Source: CBDCFV01 sp965261795 (lineage in GTDB: Bacteria; Chloroflexota; Dehalococcoidia; Lucifugimonadales; UBA3495). From it: a stretch of 64,000 nt of DNA. The notes beneath the pieces are model-generated. The model had not been told where the DNA came from, did no database searches, and saw nothing but the letters and a program-made list of their open reading frames with translations. A program made the position numbers and the translations under genes. The stretch lies in NCBI GenBank assembly GCA_965261795.1, contig OZ253476.1:1426001-1490000 (forward strand). The letters run 5' to 3'. Of the stretch, positions 16,611 to 24,812 are shown piece by piece; the stretch's first letter is position 1; every line of letters begins with the position of its first letter.

Positions 16611-17648
16611 ATGCGCTTTGGCAGCTTCGTTTTTACTATCAGCGGCGACCCTGACAACGACCAACACGTCATCGAACGGACACTGCGCGAGGTGGAACTG
16701 GCCGAAGAAGTCGGCTTGGACGCCGTCTGGTTGACCGAGCACCACTTCGACGGCGCGGTTGCCTACGCCGACCCGGTGGTGTTCGCCGCTGCGGTCGCCG
16801 CCAGGACCAGCCGCATCCGCATCGGGTTCGCCGTGGTGGAGATGGCGTTGCACCACCCAGTGCGGCTGGCGGCCCAGACCGCTCTTCTGGACAACCTAAG
16901 CAAGGGCCGCCTCATCATGGGAACGGGCCGCGGCTCCGCTTTCAACGAGTACGAGTACATCGGCTTCGGCCAGTCCATGGAAGACAGCCGGGAAATGCTG
17001 CCCGAGGCCGAGGAACTTCTGATAAAGGCGTGGACCGAACAGGACGTGCATCACCAAGGGCGGTTCTGGCACGGGGCTTTCCCTCTCATAAGGCCCCGTC
17101 CCTACCAGCGCCCCCATCCCCTCATGGTCCGCGCCTGCATCAGCGAACCTTCTTTGAAGGAAATGGCCAGAATCGGGCGGCCCGTCCTGATCGGGGTGCA
17201 GACCATAGAGACCCTGAAGCAACGGCTGCAACTATACCGGGACACCATGGTGGAAACCGGGTTTACCGATGATGCGGTGGAGGCGACGCTGGACCAGTGC
17301 TGGGCCCAACGGGGTCTATGTATCCGCGACAGCGACGAGGAAGCCGTAGCCATCGCTTCCGAGGGCCTCGGCCGCTACCGCAAGCACCTGATGGACGCAC
17401 GAATCATGTATAACCCCGGAGGCGTGCCTCAGGAGGAGATAGACACCCCCCGGTTCCCGGCGGAGTATGTGGAGCACGCCTTTCTGGCCGGCACCCCGGA
17501 GACGGTGGCCGAGGGAATCCATCAGTTGAAGCAGGCAGGGGTTCGCAACCTCATGCTCAACTTCAATGTTGGCGAGTTGACGGCTGAGCAAGTCGAGAAC
17601 TCGCTGCGCCTGTTCGGCAGCAAGGTATTGCCTCAATTCAGCGACTGA
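16611..17648 (+). CDS. Luciferase-like (LLM class) flavin-dependent monooxygenase
   Basis: 345 residues, close to luciferase alpha-subunit length. Motifs include VWLTEHHFDG near residues 42-51, IRIGFAVVEMALHHPVRLAAQTALLDNLSKGRLIMGTGRGSA near residues 66-107, and a substrate-cap region after residue 150. The start ATG has a ggggaac site immediately after a REP-like hairpin. It is followed 16 bases later by a short-chain dehydrogenase, and preceded by a dienelactone hydrolase, giving a hydrolase / monooxygenase / dehydrogenase string. The substrate is unknown. Confidence 0.92.
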   Translation: MRFGSFVFTISGDPDNDQHVIERTLREVELAEEVGLDAVWLTEHHFDGAVAYADPVVFAAAVAARTSRIRIGFAVVEMALHHPVRLAAQTALLDNLSKGRLIMGTGRGSAFNEYEYIGFGQSMEDSREMLPEAEELLIKAWTEQDVHHQGRFWHGAFPLIRPRPYQRPHPLMVRACISEPSLKEMARIGRPVLIGVQTIETLKQRLQLYRDTMVETGFTDDAVEATLDQCWAQRGLCIRDSDEEAVAIASEGLGRYRKHLMDARIMYNPGGVPQEEIDTPRFPAEYVEHAFLAGTPETVAEGIHQLKQAGVRNLMLNFNVGELTAEQVENSLRLFGSKVLPQFSD

Positions 17649-17664
17649 CGCGGGACGGGCCGGA

Positions 17665-18438
17665 ATGAAAGCAAGCCAGATGTTCGACCTGACCGGGCGG
17701 GTGGCCATAGTCACCGGCGGCAACGGCGGCTTGGGCCTCGCTATGGCCTTGGGGTTGGCTGGGGCGGGAGCGGACATTGTCGTTGCCGCCCGCAATGCGG
17801 AAAAGACGGCCCAAGCCTGCGCCGAGATCGAAGCCTTGGGCACGAGAGCGGTTGGGCTTGGAGTGGATGTAATACAGGAAGCGGACATCTTGCGAATGGT
17901 GTCCCAGACTATAGAGGCTTTCGGCAGGGTCGACATCTTGGTAAACAACGCCGGCATGACGGTGCGCAAAGAACCCCAAGACCTGGAAACGGGGGAATGG
18001 GACCAAGTATTGGATGTCAACCTGCGGGCCGCCTTCCTGGCGGCCAGGACCGTCTATCCCCACATGAAGAGCCAGGGTGGAGGCAAGATAGTCAACATCG
18101 GCTCCATGTTCTCCATTTTCGGAGGCGGCGGCAGCGGCGCGCCCTACTCGGCCAGCAAGGGCGGCATTGTGCAGTTGTCCAAGAGCCTGGCCGTGGCGTG
18201 GGCTAAGGACAACATCCAGTCGAACGCCATCCTCCCCGGCTGGTTTATGACCGACCTCACCGCCGCCGTCCCGGCGCAGCAACCGGAGCGGTACGACCTC
18301 ATCAGCCGTCGCATCCCTTACGGCCGCTGGGGAGAGCCGGAGGATCTGCAAGGGGCGGCAATCTTCCTGTCAAGCTCGGCGTCTGACTATGTGACCGGCG
18401 CGGTCCTGACGGTGGACGGCGGTTATTCGGTAACGTAG
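17665..18438 (+). CDS. Short-chain dehydrogenase/reductase
   Basis: A 257-residue classical SDR. The cofactor motif is TGGNGGLG near residues 17-24, the NNAG motif is near residue 94, the catalytic Ser is in NIGSMFSIFGGGGSG, and the YSASKGG motif supplies Tyr and Lys near residues 159-163. The C-terminal tail ends in VTGAVLTVDGGYSVT as in 3-oxoacyl-ACP reductase or gluconate-5-dehydrogenase-type enzymes. It probably oxidises or reduces an alcohol/ketone produced by the neighbouring monooxygenase or hydrolase. Confidence 0.93.
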   Translation: MKASQMFDLTGRVAIVTGGNGGLGLAMALGLAGAGADIVVAARNAEKTAQACAEIEALGTRAVGLGVDVIQEADILRMVSQTIEAFGRVDILVNNAGMTVRKEPQDLETGEWDQVLDVNLRAAFLAARTVYPHMKSQGGGKIVNIGSMFSIFGGGGSGAPYSASKGGIVQLSKSLAVAWAKDNIQSNAILPGWFMTDLTAAVPAQQPERYDLISRRIPYGRWGEPEDLQGAAIFLSSSASDYVTGAVLTVDGGYSVT

Positions 18439-18463
18439 AGAAGGGAATGGGTACTGCGGGTTA

Positions 18464-18721
18464 CTACATCCGGTGGTACGGGTAACTGCTGTGGTTCGGG
18501 TACATGTCAATAATAAAATCGCGCATGTACCCTCCTATGGAGTTCGAGGACATCAATTGTTGGTGCACCTCAGCTGGCACGCCCTCATACCAGAAGGTAC
18601 GTCCGCTATTGAACACCGCTACCAATTCCTGTGTGTCCGGGTCGTAACCCACCGCGTATAGCATACTGGAATCTACTGTTACGAGGTTCACTCCCTGCGC
18701 CTCCGCACACTTCAACTCCAA
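18464..18721 (-). CDS. KTSC-domain protein
   Basis: 85 residues. The core VDSSMLYAVGYDPDTQELVAVFNSG followed by YEGVPAEVHQQLMSS and SIGGYM matches the small KTSC domain found alone or attached to lysyl-tRNA synthetase or restriction proteins. Start choice is uncertain: TTG at 18721 gives 85 residues, while an internal GTG (Val11) would give 75 and still retain the domain. Its 5' side abuts a broken copy of the acetamidase 3' end. Function is unknown. Confidence 0.72.
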   Translation of the reverse strand: MELKCAEAQGVNLVTVDSSMLYAVGYDPDTQELVAVFNSGRTFWYEGVPAEVHQQLMSSNSIGGYMRDFIIDMYPNHSSYPYHRM

Positions 18722-18776
18722 TAGTCATGGGTCTTCCGTGTTCACGGGACACCCAAGTCCGGTGTCCTACCGCCGT

Positions 18777-18926
18777 TACCCCACCTGTGCCAACGCCTGC
18801 CGTGACAGCATCATCTTCACCGGGCTGATGGGCCTGAATGTCCGTGAAACACGCACGTCCCCGGCGACGCTGAGCAGCGTATAGGCGTCGTAGGGCGCCA
18901 TGCCCTTTTCCTTCACAAGAAAGTCC
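18777..18926 (-). pseudogene. Duplicate fragment of the acetamidase/formamidase 3' end
   Basis: 150 bases match 20221-20370, the last ~50 codons of the acetamidase gene, at 145 positions. The copy lacks the rest of the gene; its start is absent and sequence diverges after aagtcc. Together with the intact gene it forms a long direct repeat that brackets the toxin-antitoxin pair. It reflects either integration at the gene's 3' end or a tandem duplication followed by decay. Confidence 0.9.
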
Positions 18927-19101
18927 CCCGTTTCTGGGCATTTCACGATAGCTTCCGTTGAGGATGAAAAATAGGTGGGGCTTGATTTGGGGCTTAGGCT
19001 ATTTGGATCAGGGACTGTGGTTGTGACTGACGCGAAGGAGGAAGCCTGTGCTGGTTCTTTGGAAGAGGGGGTTTGGGTATGTGTAGTATGCGCAGGAGTA
19101 T

Positions 19102-19461
19102 TTATGGTCTTACGACTGGACCAGTCAGCGTGTTGAGCTTTTTGAGCACGTCTTCAACCGTGCTTTCCGGAACTTGGCAGATTACCTTTGCCTTTCGAAT
19201 CTTCCAGTCCAAGCTTTTTACGTGGTCAGCTAGAATCACTCCATTTACGGTGAGACCCTTGGGTATATCGACTTCGAATGGGTAACCCTTGATTTGGTTG
19301 GTGACTGGACATACCAGCGCCAAACCGACTTTGTCGTTGTAGGTGCTGGGGGATAACACGAGTGCGGGGCGCCGTCCTGCCTGTTCGCGCCCCGCTTGTG
19401 GATTGAAGTCGATGGTAATGACGTCCCCTCTCTTCGGAACTGGGGATACTGGAATTACCAT
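19102..19461 (-). CDS. mazF: MazF/PemK-type toxin (endoribonuclease)
   Basis: 119 residues with the MazF fold: KRGDVITIDFNPQAGREQAGRRPALVLSP at residues 10-38, the family N-terminal strand-loop including the catalytic Arg of GRRPALV, then VCPVTNQIKGYPFEVDI (the acid/Thr active-site region) and VILADHVKSLDWKIRKA near residues 75-92. MazF toxins cut single-stranded mRNA at short motifs. Its start overlaps the end of the antitoxin gene by 7 bases, as expected for a translationally coupled pair. Confidence 0.9.
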   Translation of the reverse strand: MVIPVSPVPKRGDVITIDFNPQAGREQAGRRPALVLSPSTYNDKVGLALVCPVTNQIKGYPFEVDIPKGLTVNGVILADHVKSLDWKIRKAKVICQVPESTVEDVLKKLNTLTGPVVRP

Positions 19462-19694
19462 ATCTCTTTTCCGGTAACTGGCCCAGTGTCAGTTTCACCG
19501 TGAAGGTTGGATTCGTTGACTCCTTCGAGCAGGGTGTCTAGCAAATTTGACTGCCTCGCGTGACGAATCAGAATGGATGTTCCCAATATTGTTACTGATA
19601 CCTCCGAATCAGGCTCGAAGCCGAGCTCTGAGGCAAAAATTTGGGGGATCTGCAGGCTCAACCTTCCGTCCAGTTTCCGAGTAAGCACCTCCAT
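19455..19694 (-). CDS. MazE/AbrB-type antitoxin
   Basis: 79 residues. The N-terminal 45 residues (TRKLDGRLSLQIPQIFASELGF then EVSVTILGTSILIRHA) have the swapped-hairpin AbrB/MazE pattern for DNA binding; the acidic, flexible tail would wrap the toxin. The start ATG has a weak ribosome site (gagg within gggaaaaat context upstream). As in other pairs, the complex probably represses its own promoter upstream at about 19700-19760, which is AT-rich (gtgttttatttgtc), but no operator is obvious. Confidence 0.85.
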   Translation of the reverse strand: MEVLTRKLDGRLSLQIPQIFASELGFEPDSEVSVTILGTSILIRHARQSNLLDTLLEGVNESNLHGETDTGPVTGKEIW

Positions 19695-20026
19695 ATTTTT
19701 CCCTCCTGTCTGAGTAATCCAGAATCTAATTCAATGTGTTTTATTTGTCAATCGGGCGGGTGATTAGCCAGTAGATCTGTTATGGCTTTTCTACGAGCCT
19801 TACGTGTGGCCCCGTGTCACACTGTATTCTCTCATTTTACATTGTGGATGTGCACTTGTGGGGCTTCGCAGGTTTTCATTGTTGCACAGGAATTCCTCAG
19901 GATACCTTGGCTGCGCCTGCTGCTGGCAATCCTCCCGTGGTTCGGCCTAGACTTCAATTACGATAAGGCGGTCTGAGACCGAGTGAGGGACAGATTGCCC
20001 CCGAAAATGGAGGATGCTATTGGAGC

Positions 20027-20206
20027 GTGTGTTTGGGGAACCAATACCTGGTACAGGAGAGTATAGGCAACTTATTCGGGAGGCTGGACATCCAGAAGGA
20101 TGAGGTCAAATTGCGCTATTGCACCTCATACAGTCAAGCGCGAAAGGGCTTCTGCGAGACTCTCTGCCCCATGCTCAACCCCAAGCAAATGCACATATCA
20201 CTTTAG
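20027..20206 (+). CDS. Possible small or remnant gene, unknown
   Basis: A frame is open from an in-frame TAA near 19966 to a TAG at 20204-20206. The segment reads as plausible protein (NLFGRLDIQKDEVKLRY and KGFCETLCPMLN), but has no ATG; GTG at 20027 gives 59 residues. It lies inside the toxin-antitoxin islet and could be the C-terminus of a decayed gene. The rest of 19695-20219 holds nothing I can recognise. Confidence 0.25.
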   Translation: MCLGNQYLVQESIGNLFGRLDIQKDEVKLRYCTSYSQARKGFCETLCPMLNPKQMHISL

Positions 20207-20219
20207 CTTCGGGTTAGGG

Positions 20220-21095
20220 CTACCCCACCTGCGCCAACGCATGGCGTGACAGCATCATCTTCACCGGGCTGATGGGCCTGAATGTCCGTGAAACACGCAC
20301 GTCCCCAGCGACGCTGAGCAGCGTATAGGCGTCGTAGGGCGCCATGCCCTTTTCCTTCACAAGGAAGTCCACCATGTCTCGGACCGACTGCCTCATGGCT
20401 GGCCCCAGGTCTTCTCCGTGAGACAGAATTACGAAGTAATCGGGGGTCATGGCCCTGGGGCCGGCAATGTTCATCCCTTTCTCCACGGTGACCCTGACGT
20501 GGGCGTCCGCTGAGCACTCCGCGCCGGTCCCGGCGACTGCGCCATCGCCCACAACGGCGTGACAGTCCCCCATGGCCAGTAGGCCGCCGGGCACGAAGAC
20601 GGGCAAGTAGAGTGTGCTGCCCTCGACCAGTTCTTTCAGGTCGATGTCGCCGCCGTAGGGGCCGCTGTCGCTGGCGGTGTTTTGTGGGTACGTGGGAGTG
20701 GTCGCCACCAGCCCCATGGAGGGGTTCAACGGCAGCCTTATGCCGCTGGGCAGCACCGCGTGGCCGTCCTTGAGTTCAATAATCGTTGGATAGGCTTGGT
20801 TGAACTCCTCATCCAGGAATCCCCGGCCCGGCATGACCATGTGCGCCGCCGTCTCCTTGGGGGTGATGCTGATAAAGTCGATTTTCAGCGCGTCGCCGGG
20901 TTCGGCGCCGTTGACGTAGATGGGACCGATGGCCGGGCCTTTCAACGAGCGGGCGTCGATGACCGCCGGGTCCCGCTCACCCTCGAAGGCGTCCCAGGTC
21001 TCGATGAGGAATTCCTCACCCGAGTCGATGGTCATCGCGGGGGTTGCGCCCGGCTCCAACACGTATATCTTGTGCTCCCTACTCAGCTTTTGCAT
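20220..21095 (-). CDS. Acetamidase/formamidase family protein
   Basis: 291 residues from the ATG behind ggaggcatcagg; a longer frame starts 14 codons earlier. It matches the acetamidase/formamidase family (FmdA/AmdA): the central GPIYVNGAEPGDALKIDFISI segment, the acidic SGPYGGDIDLKEL stretch, and the GGLLAMGDCHAVVGDGAVAGTGAECSADAHVRV core, which carries conserved Asp/His/Glu residues likely for Zn binding. It releases ammonia from short amides. It overlaps the upstream pyridoxamine-oxidase-like gene by 17 bases. Its last 150 bp are duplicated at 18777-18926. Confidence 0.92.
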   Translation of the reverse strand: MQKLSREHKIYVLEPGATPAMTIDSGEEFLIETWDAFEGERDPAVIDARSLKGPAIGPIYVNGAEPGDALKIDFISITPKETAAHMVMPGRGFLDEEFNQAYPTIIELKDGHAVLPSGIRLPLNPSMGLVATTPTYPQNTASDSGPYGGDIDLKELVEGSTLYLPVFVPGGLLAMGDCHAVVGDGAVAGTGAECSADAHVRVTVEKGMNIAGPRAMTPDYFVILSHGEDLGPAMRQSVRDMVDFLVKEKGMAPYDAYTLLSVAGDVRVSRTFRPISPVKMMLSRHALAQVG

Positions 21096-21576
21096 CCTGA
21101 TGCCTCCAAATCTTGCGTCGCCACTCCCCATCCTCAATGATGGCGAACGAGGCGCTTTCGATGTCTATTGAAAAGAGATGGTATTCCGGCTCTTGCGGCA
21201 TGAAACCGATTTTATCGTAAAGGGCGGCCGAGTAGCGCCTGCGGGTATCCAAGTCTGTCACTTCGACGGCGCGCCCGTATATCTTGAACTCGCCCTCCCC
21301 ACCGCTCTTGTCGGATACTGCGTTATGGAGGCTGCAACGGGAGTCCCGCAGCAGGTCCAGTGCCTTTCGAGACCGCCACATCATGCCAAGGTACAGGTGA
21401 CCGTGGGCAATCAGAAACTCCACCGGACTGATTCGGGGCCAGCCGTCACTCCTCAGAGTGCCCAGCAAGACCAACCCCGTTCGTTCGAACCACTCTTCCC
21501 CCAACACGGCAAGCGCCGGAGCGTTGGCTTTGAACTCTTCCCAAGTCAATCCGATAGCCCTCTCCAGAATCGACAC
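21079..21576 (-). CDS. Pyridoxamine-5'-phosphate-oxidase-like FMN protein
   Basis: 165 residues, GTG start. The split-barrel FMN-binding fold is suggested by LVLLGTLRSDGWPRISPVEFLIAHGHLYLGMMWRSRKALDLLRDSRCSLHNAV. Such small proteins bind FMN, F420 or haem and reduce small molecules; a true PdxH is longer. It starts 6 bases after the upstream phosphoesterase stop and overlaps the acetamidase start, so the three genes probably form one transcript. Confidence 0.82.
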   Translation of the reverse strand: MSILERAIGLTWEEFKANAPALAVLGEEWFERTGLVLLGTLRSDGWPRISPVEFLIAHGHLYLGMMWRSRKALDLLRDSRCSLHNAVSDKSGGEGEFKIYGRAVEVTDLDTRRRYSAALYDKIGFMPQEPEYHLFSIDIESASFAIIEDGEWRRKIWRHQDAKAE

Positions 21577-21582
21577 CCGAGG

Positions 21583-22308
21583 CTAGAGGGTACTCTGCCT
21601 CCAGGACACCCCGGCATCCGGGTCCAGGTCCACGACGGTTACTTCTGCCAAAGGGTCGTTCCGGGACGAGCCTCGGGCGGTTCCCGAATAGACCGCCGTC
21701 ACATCTCCTTGAGACACGTCAACATGCCTGTCCCAATGCCCCAACGCCAAGTAGTCGCAAGGGGCCTGCGCTATCTCCAACGGATAGATAGGGGACGAGC
21801 GCCGGTCCAGGTCGTCGTCATAGTGGAAATGGCCGTGGGCCAATGCCACCAGCCAAAGGTCTTCCCCGTTGTCCGGCATTCCTTCAAGGGGATGGAATTC
21901 CGGCGTGTGGTTCGGCATGGCCCTGCCCCACACCTTCAAGGTCAACTCTGGGAAGGTGATGGTCTCCCCGTCGGCTTGGCTGATGATGTGCAGGTTGTCC
22001 GGCTTGTTGCGGAACGCCGGTCGCAAGTAAACGGAACCGTCGTGGTACAGATCATGGTTGCCGGGAAGTATCACCGCTGCGCAGGACCCGAGACGGCTCA
22101 TCTCCTCCAGGAACGTCTCGATCACGTCGTCGGAGACCCGGTCGTTGTCGAAAATATCGCCGGCCAGCAGGAGAATGTCTCCCTCTAGCCGCGGCGCTGC
22201 TTCTACCACCGCTCTTAGTGCTTCGGAGGCTAGAGGATGACCTGAGTGGTCCCCCAGATGAAGGTCCGACGTGTGCACCAGCCTTACTTTCTTCTTTGAA
22301 GACACCAA
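21583..22308 (-). CDS. Metallophosphoesterase (SbcD/Mre11-like)
   Basis: 241 residues with the calcineurin-like motif order: HTSDLHLGD near residues 11-19, LLAGDIFDND at 44-53, LPGNHDLYHDGS at 79-90, and late His motifs (ALAHGHFHYD and LGHWD). The pattern is that of DNA-repair exonuclease SbcD-type enzymes but without the C-terminal capping domain and with no SbcC ATPase next door. The TTG start has a gaggat ribosome site. Before MITE copy 2 arrived, the upstream nucleotidyltransferase gene ended 7 bases before this start, so the two were tightly linked. Confidence 0.88.
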   Translation of the reverse strand: MVSSKKKVRLVHTSDLHLGDHSGHPLASEALRAVVEAAPRLEGDILLLAGDIFDNDRVSDDVIETFLEEMSRLGSCAAVILPGNHDLYHDGSVYLRPAFRNKPDNLHIISQADGETITFPELTLKVWGRAMPNHTPEFHPLEGMPDNGEDLWLVALAHGHFHYDDDLDRRSSPIYPLEIAQAPCDYLALGHWDRHVDVSQGDVTAVYSGTARGSSRNDPLAEVTVVDLDPDAGVSWRQSTL

Positions 22309-22358
22309 TATCCTCTATGGTTTCGTCCGGTGAGTTTCCCAAGGCCTCAGCCCCTGGG

Positions 22359-22604
22359 CTGACAAGGGTATGTATTTCATTTGGGACTTTACGCAGTTGA
22401 ACATGAGACCGCATAGTAGGGTAGGCTTGCTCAAATACAAAACCGCTCCCAAATGCTCATTATCGGGCCCATTCCGTCATTCCGGCGTAGGCCGGAATCC
22501 AGGCGGGCCCATTCCGTCATTCCGGCGTAGGCCGGAATCCAGGGGCGGTGGGGCCGGTGGGGCCGGTTCGTAGCTATAATCTCAATTTTACATACCCTTG
22601 TCAG
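22359..22604 (+). mobile_element. MITE-like element, copy 2 (246 bp, 2 internal units)
   Basis: Perfect 16-bp terminal inverted repeats (ctgacaagggtatgta) flanked by the direct repeat cagcccctggg at 22348-22358 and 22605-22615. It carries two 40-bp hairpin units. It inserted into the last codons of the nucleotidyltransferase gene on the opposite strand. Confidence 0.96.
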
Positions 22605-23483
22605 CAGCCCCTGGGGGTAAACGTCGGTTGCGTCTGTCCCGCTCAGATGGTGAATGTGCTCCAATACAGCTTCTGCCAAGTCGTTTATTGCGTCGTGCAG
22701 GTTTACTCTTTCGCCCGGTGTTATCTGGTGTTCCGTTCCATCGTATCGGTAGATGACTGCGTAGTTGGTCAGCCAATCCTTTATTTCTTCCGGGTATGAT
22801 GGATCAGAGTATTCTATGTAATCGAACAGGCGCTGCCCGGCCTCTTGGATTTTCTGAGTCTCCCCCTTGTCCAGTTCGCCCAATTTGTCCAATTCGTTCC
22901 AGAGGTCCCGGAGATTGTGTGTGTAGCCGGCATTTTGATTCAGACACGACAGCCAGCCCTTCAGGGCGTTTCCCACCGTTTGTTGGGCCTCGAATCCCAT
23001 CCCTTCCTGGTCCCAGTGGTCGGATTCTACCCTTTCACTGTAGTTTTTGAGCCATCGCTCCGTCGCTCTGATCCGTCGCTGGGTTTCCGGCCAGTGGTCT
23101 GGATAGCCGTCGTCCCCCTCGTTGCCGTACTCCGGCCTTTCTCCACTCATTGCTATTCCATAGGTGTCTGCCGGTCCCGCAATGTGCTGCTTGGCCAACC
23201 GGCATCGTTTGAATCTCTTCCAGGTCATGCCAATGATGTCGTCGGGGATTACGATTCCGGTCTGTTTCCGGTGCGATCTTACCCCGGCGCTGGCGGCCAA
23301 CACTGCTTTCTTTGGCTCCGCATCGTCGGTTATGACCAGCAAGTCTATGTCCGAGTCGTTACGGTAGTCCCCGCGGGCGCGGGAGCCAAAGAGCATCACT
23401 ACCGCTGGTTTTGCCCATTCCTGGGCTACCCGGGCAATTTCGAGAGCCAGGGGGTCCGGTTTGCCGACCGCGTCGTTGCTCAT
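22431..23483 (-). CDS. Nucleotidyltransferase (MNT-like) with HEPN-like C-terminal region; 3' end replaced by MITE
   Basis: Now 350 residues. An N-terminal polymerase-beta-type nucleotidyltransferase motif GSRARGDYRNDSDIDLLV is at residues 33-50. A helical second half (residues 150-290), with AQQTVGNALKGWLS and HNLRDLWNELDKL, resembles HEPN domains. MntA-type transferases and HepT-type HEPN RNases usually form toxin-antitoxin pairs; here they appear fused. The final ~58 residues after VYPQG are encoded by MITE copy 2. Deleting the element and one direct repeat gives YPQGL-RPWETHRTKP then TAG at 22315, a 303-residue ancestral protein ending just before the phosphoesterase gene. Its start overlaps the CoA-transferase stop (ATGA). 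Confidence 0.85.
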   Translation of the reverse strand: MSNDAVGKPDPLALEIARVAQEWAKPAVVMLFGSRARGDYRNDSDIDLLVITDDAEPKKAVLAASAGVRSHRKQTGIVIPDDIIGMTWKRFKRCRLAKQHIAGPADTYGIAMSGERPEYGNEGDDGYPDHWPETQRRIRATERWLKNYSERVESDHWDQEGMGFEAQQTVGNALKGWLSCLNQNAGYTHNLRDLWNELDKLGELDKGETQKIQEAGQRLFDYIEYSDPSYPEEIKDWLTNYAVIYRYDGTEHQITPGERVNLHDAINDLAEAVLEHIHHLSGTDATDVYPQGLLTRVCKIEIIATNRPHRPHRPWIPAYAGMTEWARLDSGLRRNDGMGPIMSIWERFCI

Positions 23484-24682
23484 ACAGTATCGCTAACCCC
23501 GATGACCCCCTTTTGCCTCAACCTGTCGATTTGCTCCCCGTTGTAGCCGCATTCAGCCAATATCTCTTCGTTGTGCTGGCCCAGCATGGGAGGGGGGCGC
23601 CGGATGCTGGGAGGGGTATCGGCGAGCTTCAGAGGAGAGCCGGGCACTTTCAAGTCGGGCACCCTGGGATGAGGCATGTCCACGATCATGTTCCGGGCGT
23701 TAACCTGCGGGTCCTCGATGACTTGGGGCACCCGGTTGATGGGGCCGCAGGGCACCCCGGCCTCGGATATGACGTCCACCCAGTGGGCAACTGTGTCGGT
23801 CTGGAAAATCTGGCTCAAGAGTTCCACGCATTCGGCCCGGTGCGTCACCCGGTCCGTATTGGTGCTGAACCGCGGGTCTTCCAGCAAGTCGGCATGGCCA
23901 ATACCCCGGCAGAGGCGTTCCCACAACCCTTGGTTGGCGCACCCCAGGATAAAGTAGCCGTCGGATGCCGGGAAACTCTGGTAGGGGACCAGGCTGGGAT
24001 GCCCGGAACCCAACCGCTTCGGCTCTACTCCCGTTGCCAAGTACCCCGTGGCATGATAGCTCATGGTGGCAACCTGGCCGTCCAGCAGGGCCGCTTCGAT
24101 CCGTTGTCCTTCCCCGGTCTTTTGCCGGTGGTGCAGCGCGGTCAAAATCGATCCATACGCCATCATGCCGGTGAACAGGTCCACCAGCGAAAAACCAACC
24201 CGCAACGGCAACCCGTCCGGCTCTCCGGTCAGGTTCATCAAGCCGCTGTAGGCTTGGATTATAAGGTCGTACCCCGGCTTGTCGGCCATCGGCCCGGTGC
24301 GGCCATAACCTGAAACGGAGCAGTAGATAATTCCCGGGTTTACGGCTCGCACCGCCTCGTAACCCAGACCCATCCGGTCCAACGCTCCGGCCCGGAAACT
24401 CTCGATCATCACGTCGGCCTTGGCGGCCAACCCCAAGACAATATCTACCGCCTCTTTTTCCTTCAGGTTGATGCTCAAGCTTCGCTTGTTGCGGTTGAAG
24501 GACAGGAACTGGGTCCCTTCTTCGTTCCAGAAAGGCGTCCAGGAGCGCGTCTCATCACCAAGATTTGGCTCCTCGATCTTGATGACGTCTGCGCCCATGT
24601 CCCCCAACATCTGGGTGCAGAAGGGGCCTGCCAAGGTGCGGGTCAAGTCTACAACTTTGATGTCTTCCAGAGCGGCAGTCAT
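23480..24682 (-). CDS. CaiB/BaiF class III CoA-transferase
   Basis: 400 residues from the ATG following ggagtatcggat (an upstream 27-codon extension lacks a ribosome site). The N-terminus, IKVVDLTRTLAGPFCTQMLGDMGADVIKIEEP, is the class III CoA-transferase signature. The expected catalytic Asp lies in the KPGYDLIIQAYSGLMNLTG block near residue 165. It transfers CoA between carboxylic acids via Asp-CoA; the acid pair cannot be told. Overlap with the nucleotidyltransferase gene implies co-transcription despite unrelated roles. Confidence 0.93.
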   Translation of the reverse strand: MTAALEDIKVVDLTRTLAGPFCTQMLGDMGADVIKIEEPNLGDETRSWTPFWNEEGTQFLSFNRNKRSLSINLKEKEAVDIVLGLAAKADVMIESFRAGALDRMGLGYEAVRAVNPGIIYCSVSGYGRTGPMADKPGYDLIIQAYSGLMNLTGEPDGLPLRVGFSLVDLFTGMMAYGSILTALHHRQKTGEGQRIEAALLDGQVATMSYHATGYLATGVEPKRLGSGHPSLVPYQSFPASDGYFILGCANQGLWERLCRGIGHADLLEDPRFSTNTDRVTHRAECVELLSQIFQTDTVAHWVDVISEAGVPCGPINRVPQVIEDPQVNARNMIVDMPHPRVPDLKVPGSPLKLADTPPSIRRPPPMLGQHNEEILAECGYNGEQIDRLRQKGVIGVSDTV

Positions 24683-24812
24683 ATCCGATACTCCGGGCTT
24701 AGCGGGTTTGATGGAGAAAAGGACTGAACGAGGTCGCCTGCCATGGCAACAGACGCCCTTCATTGTCCGTGGGCATTATAGCATGGGGCATGATGCGCCC
24801 CCGTTGGGGGAG

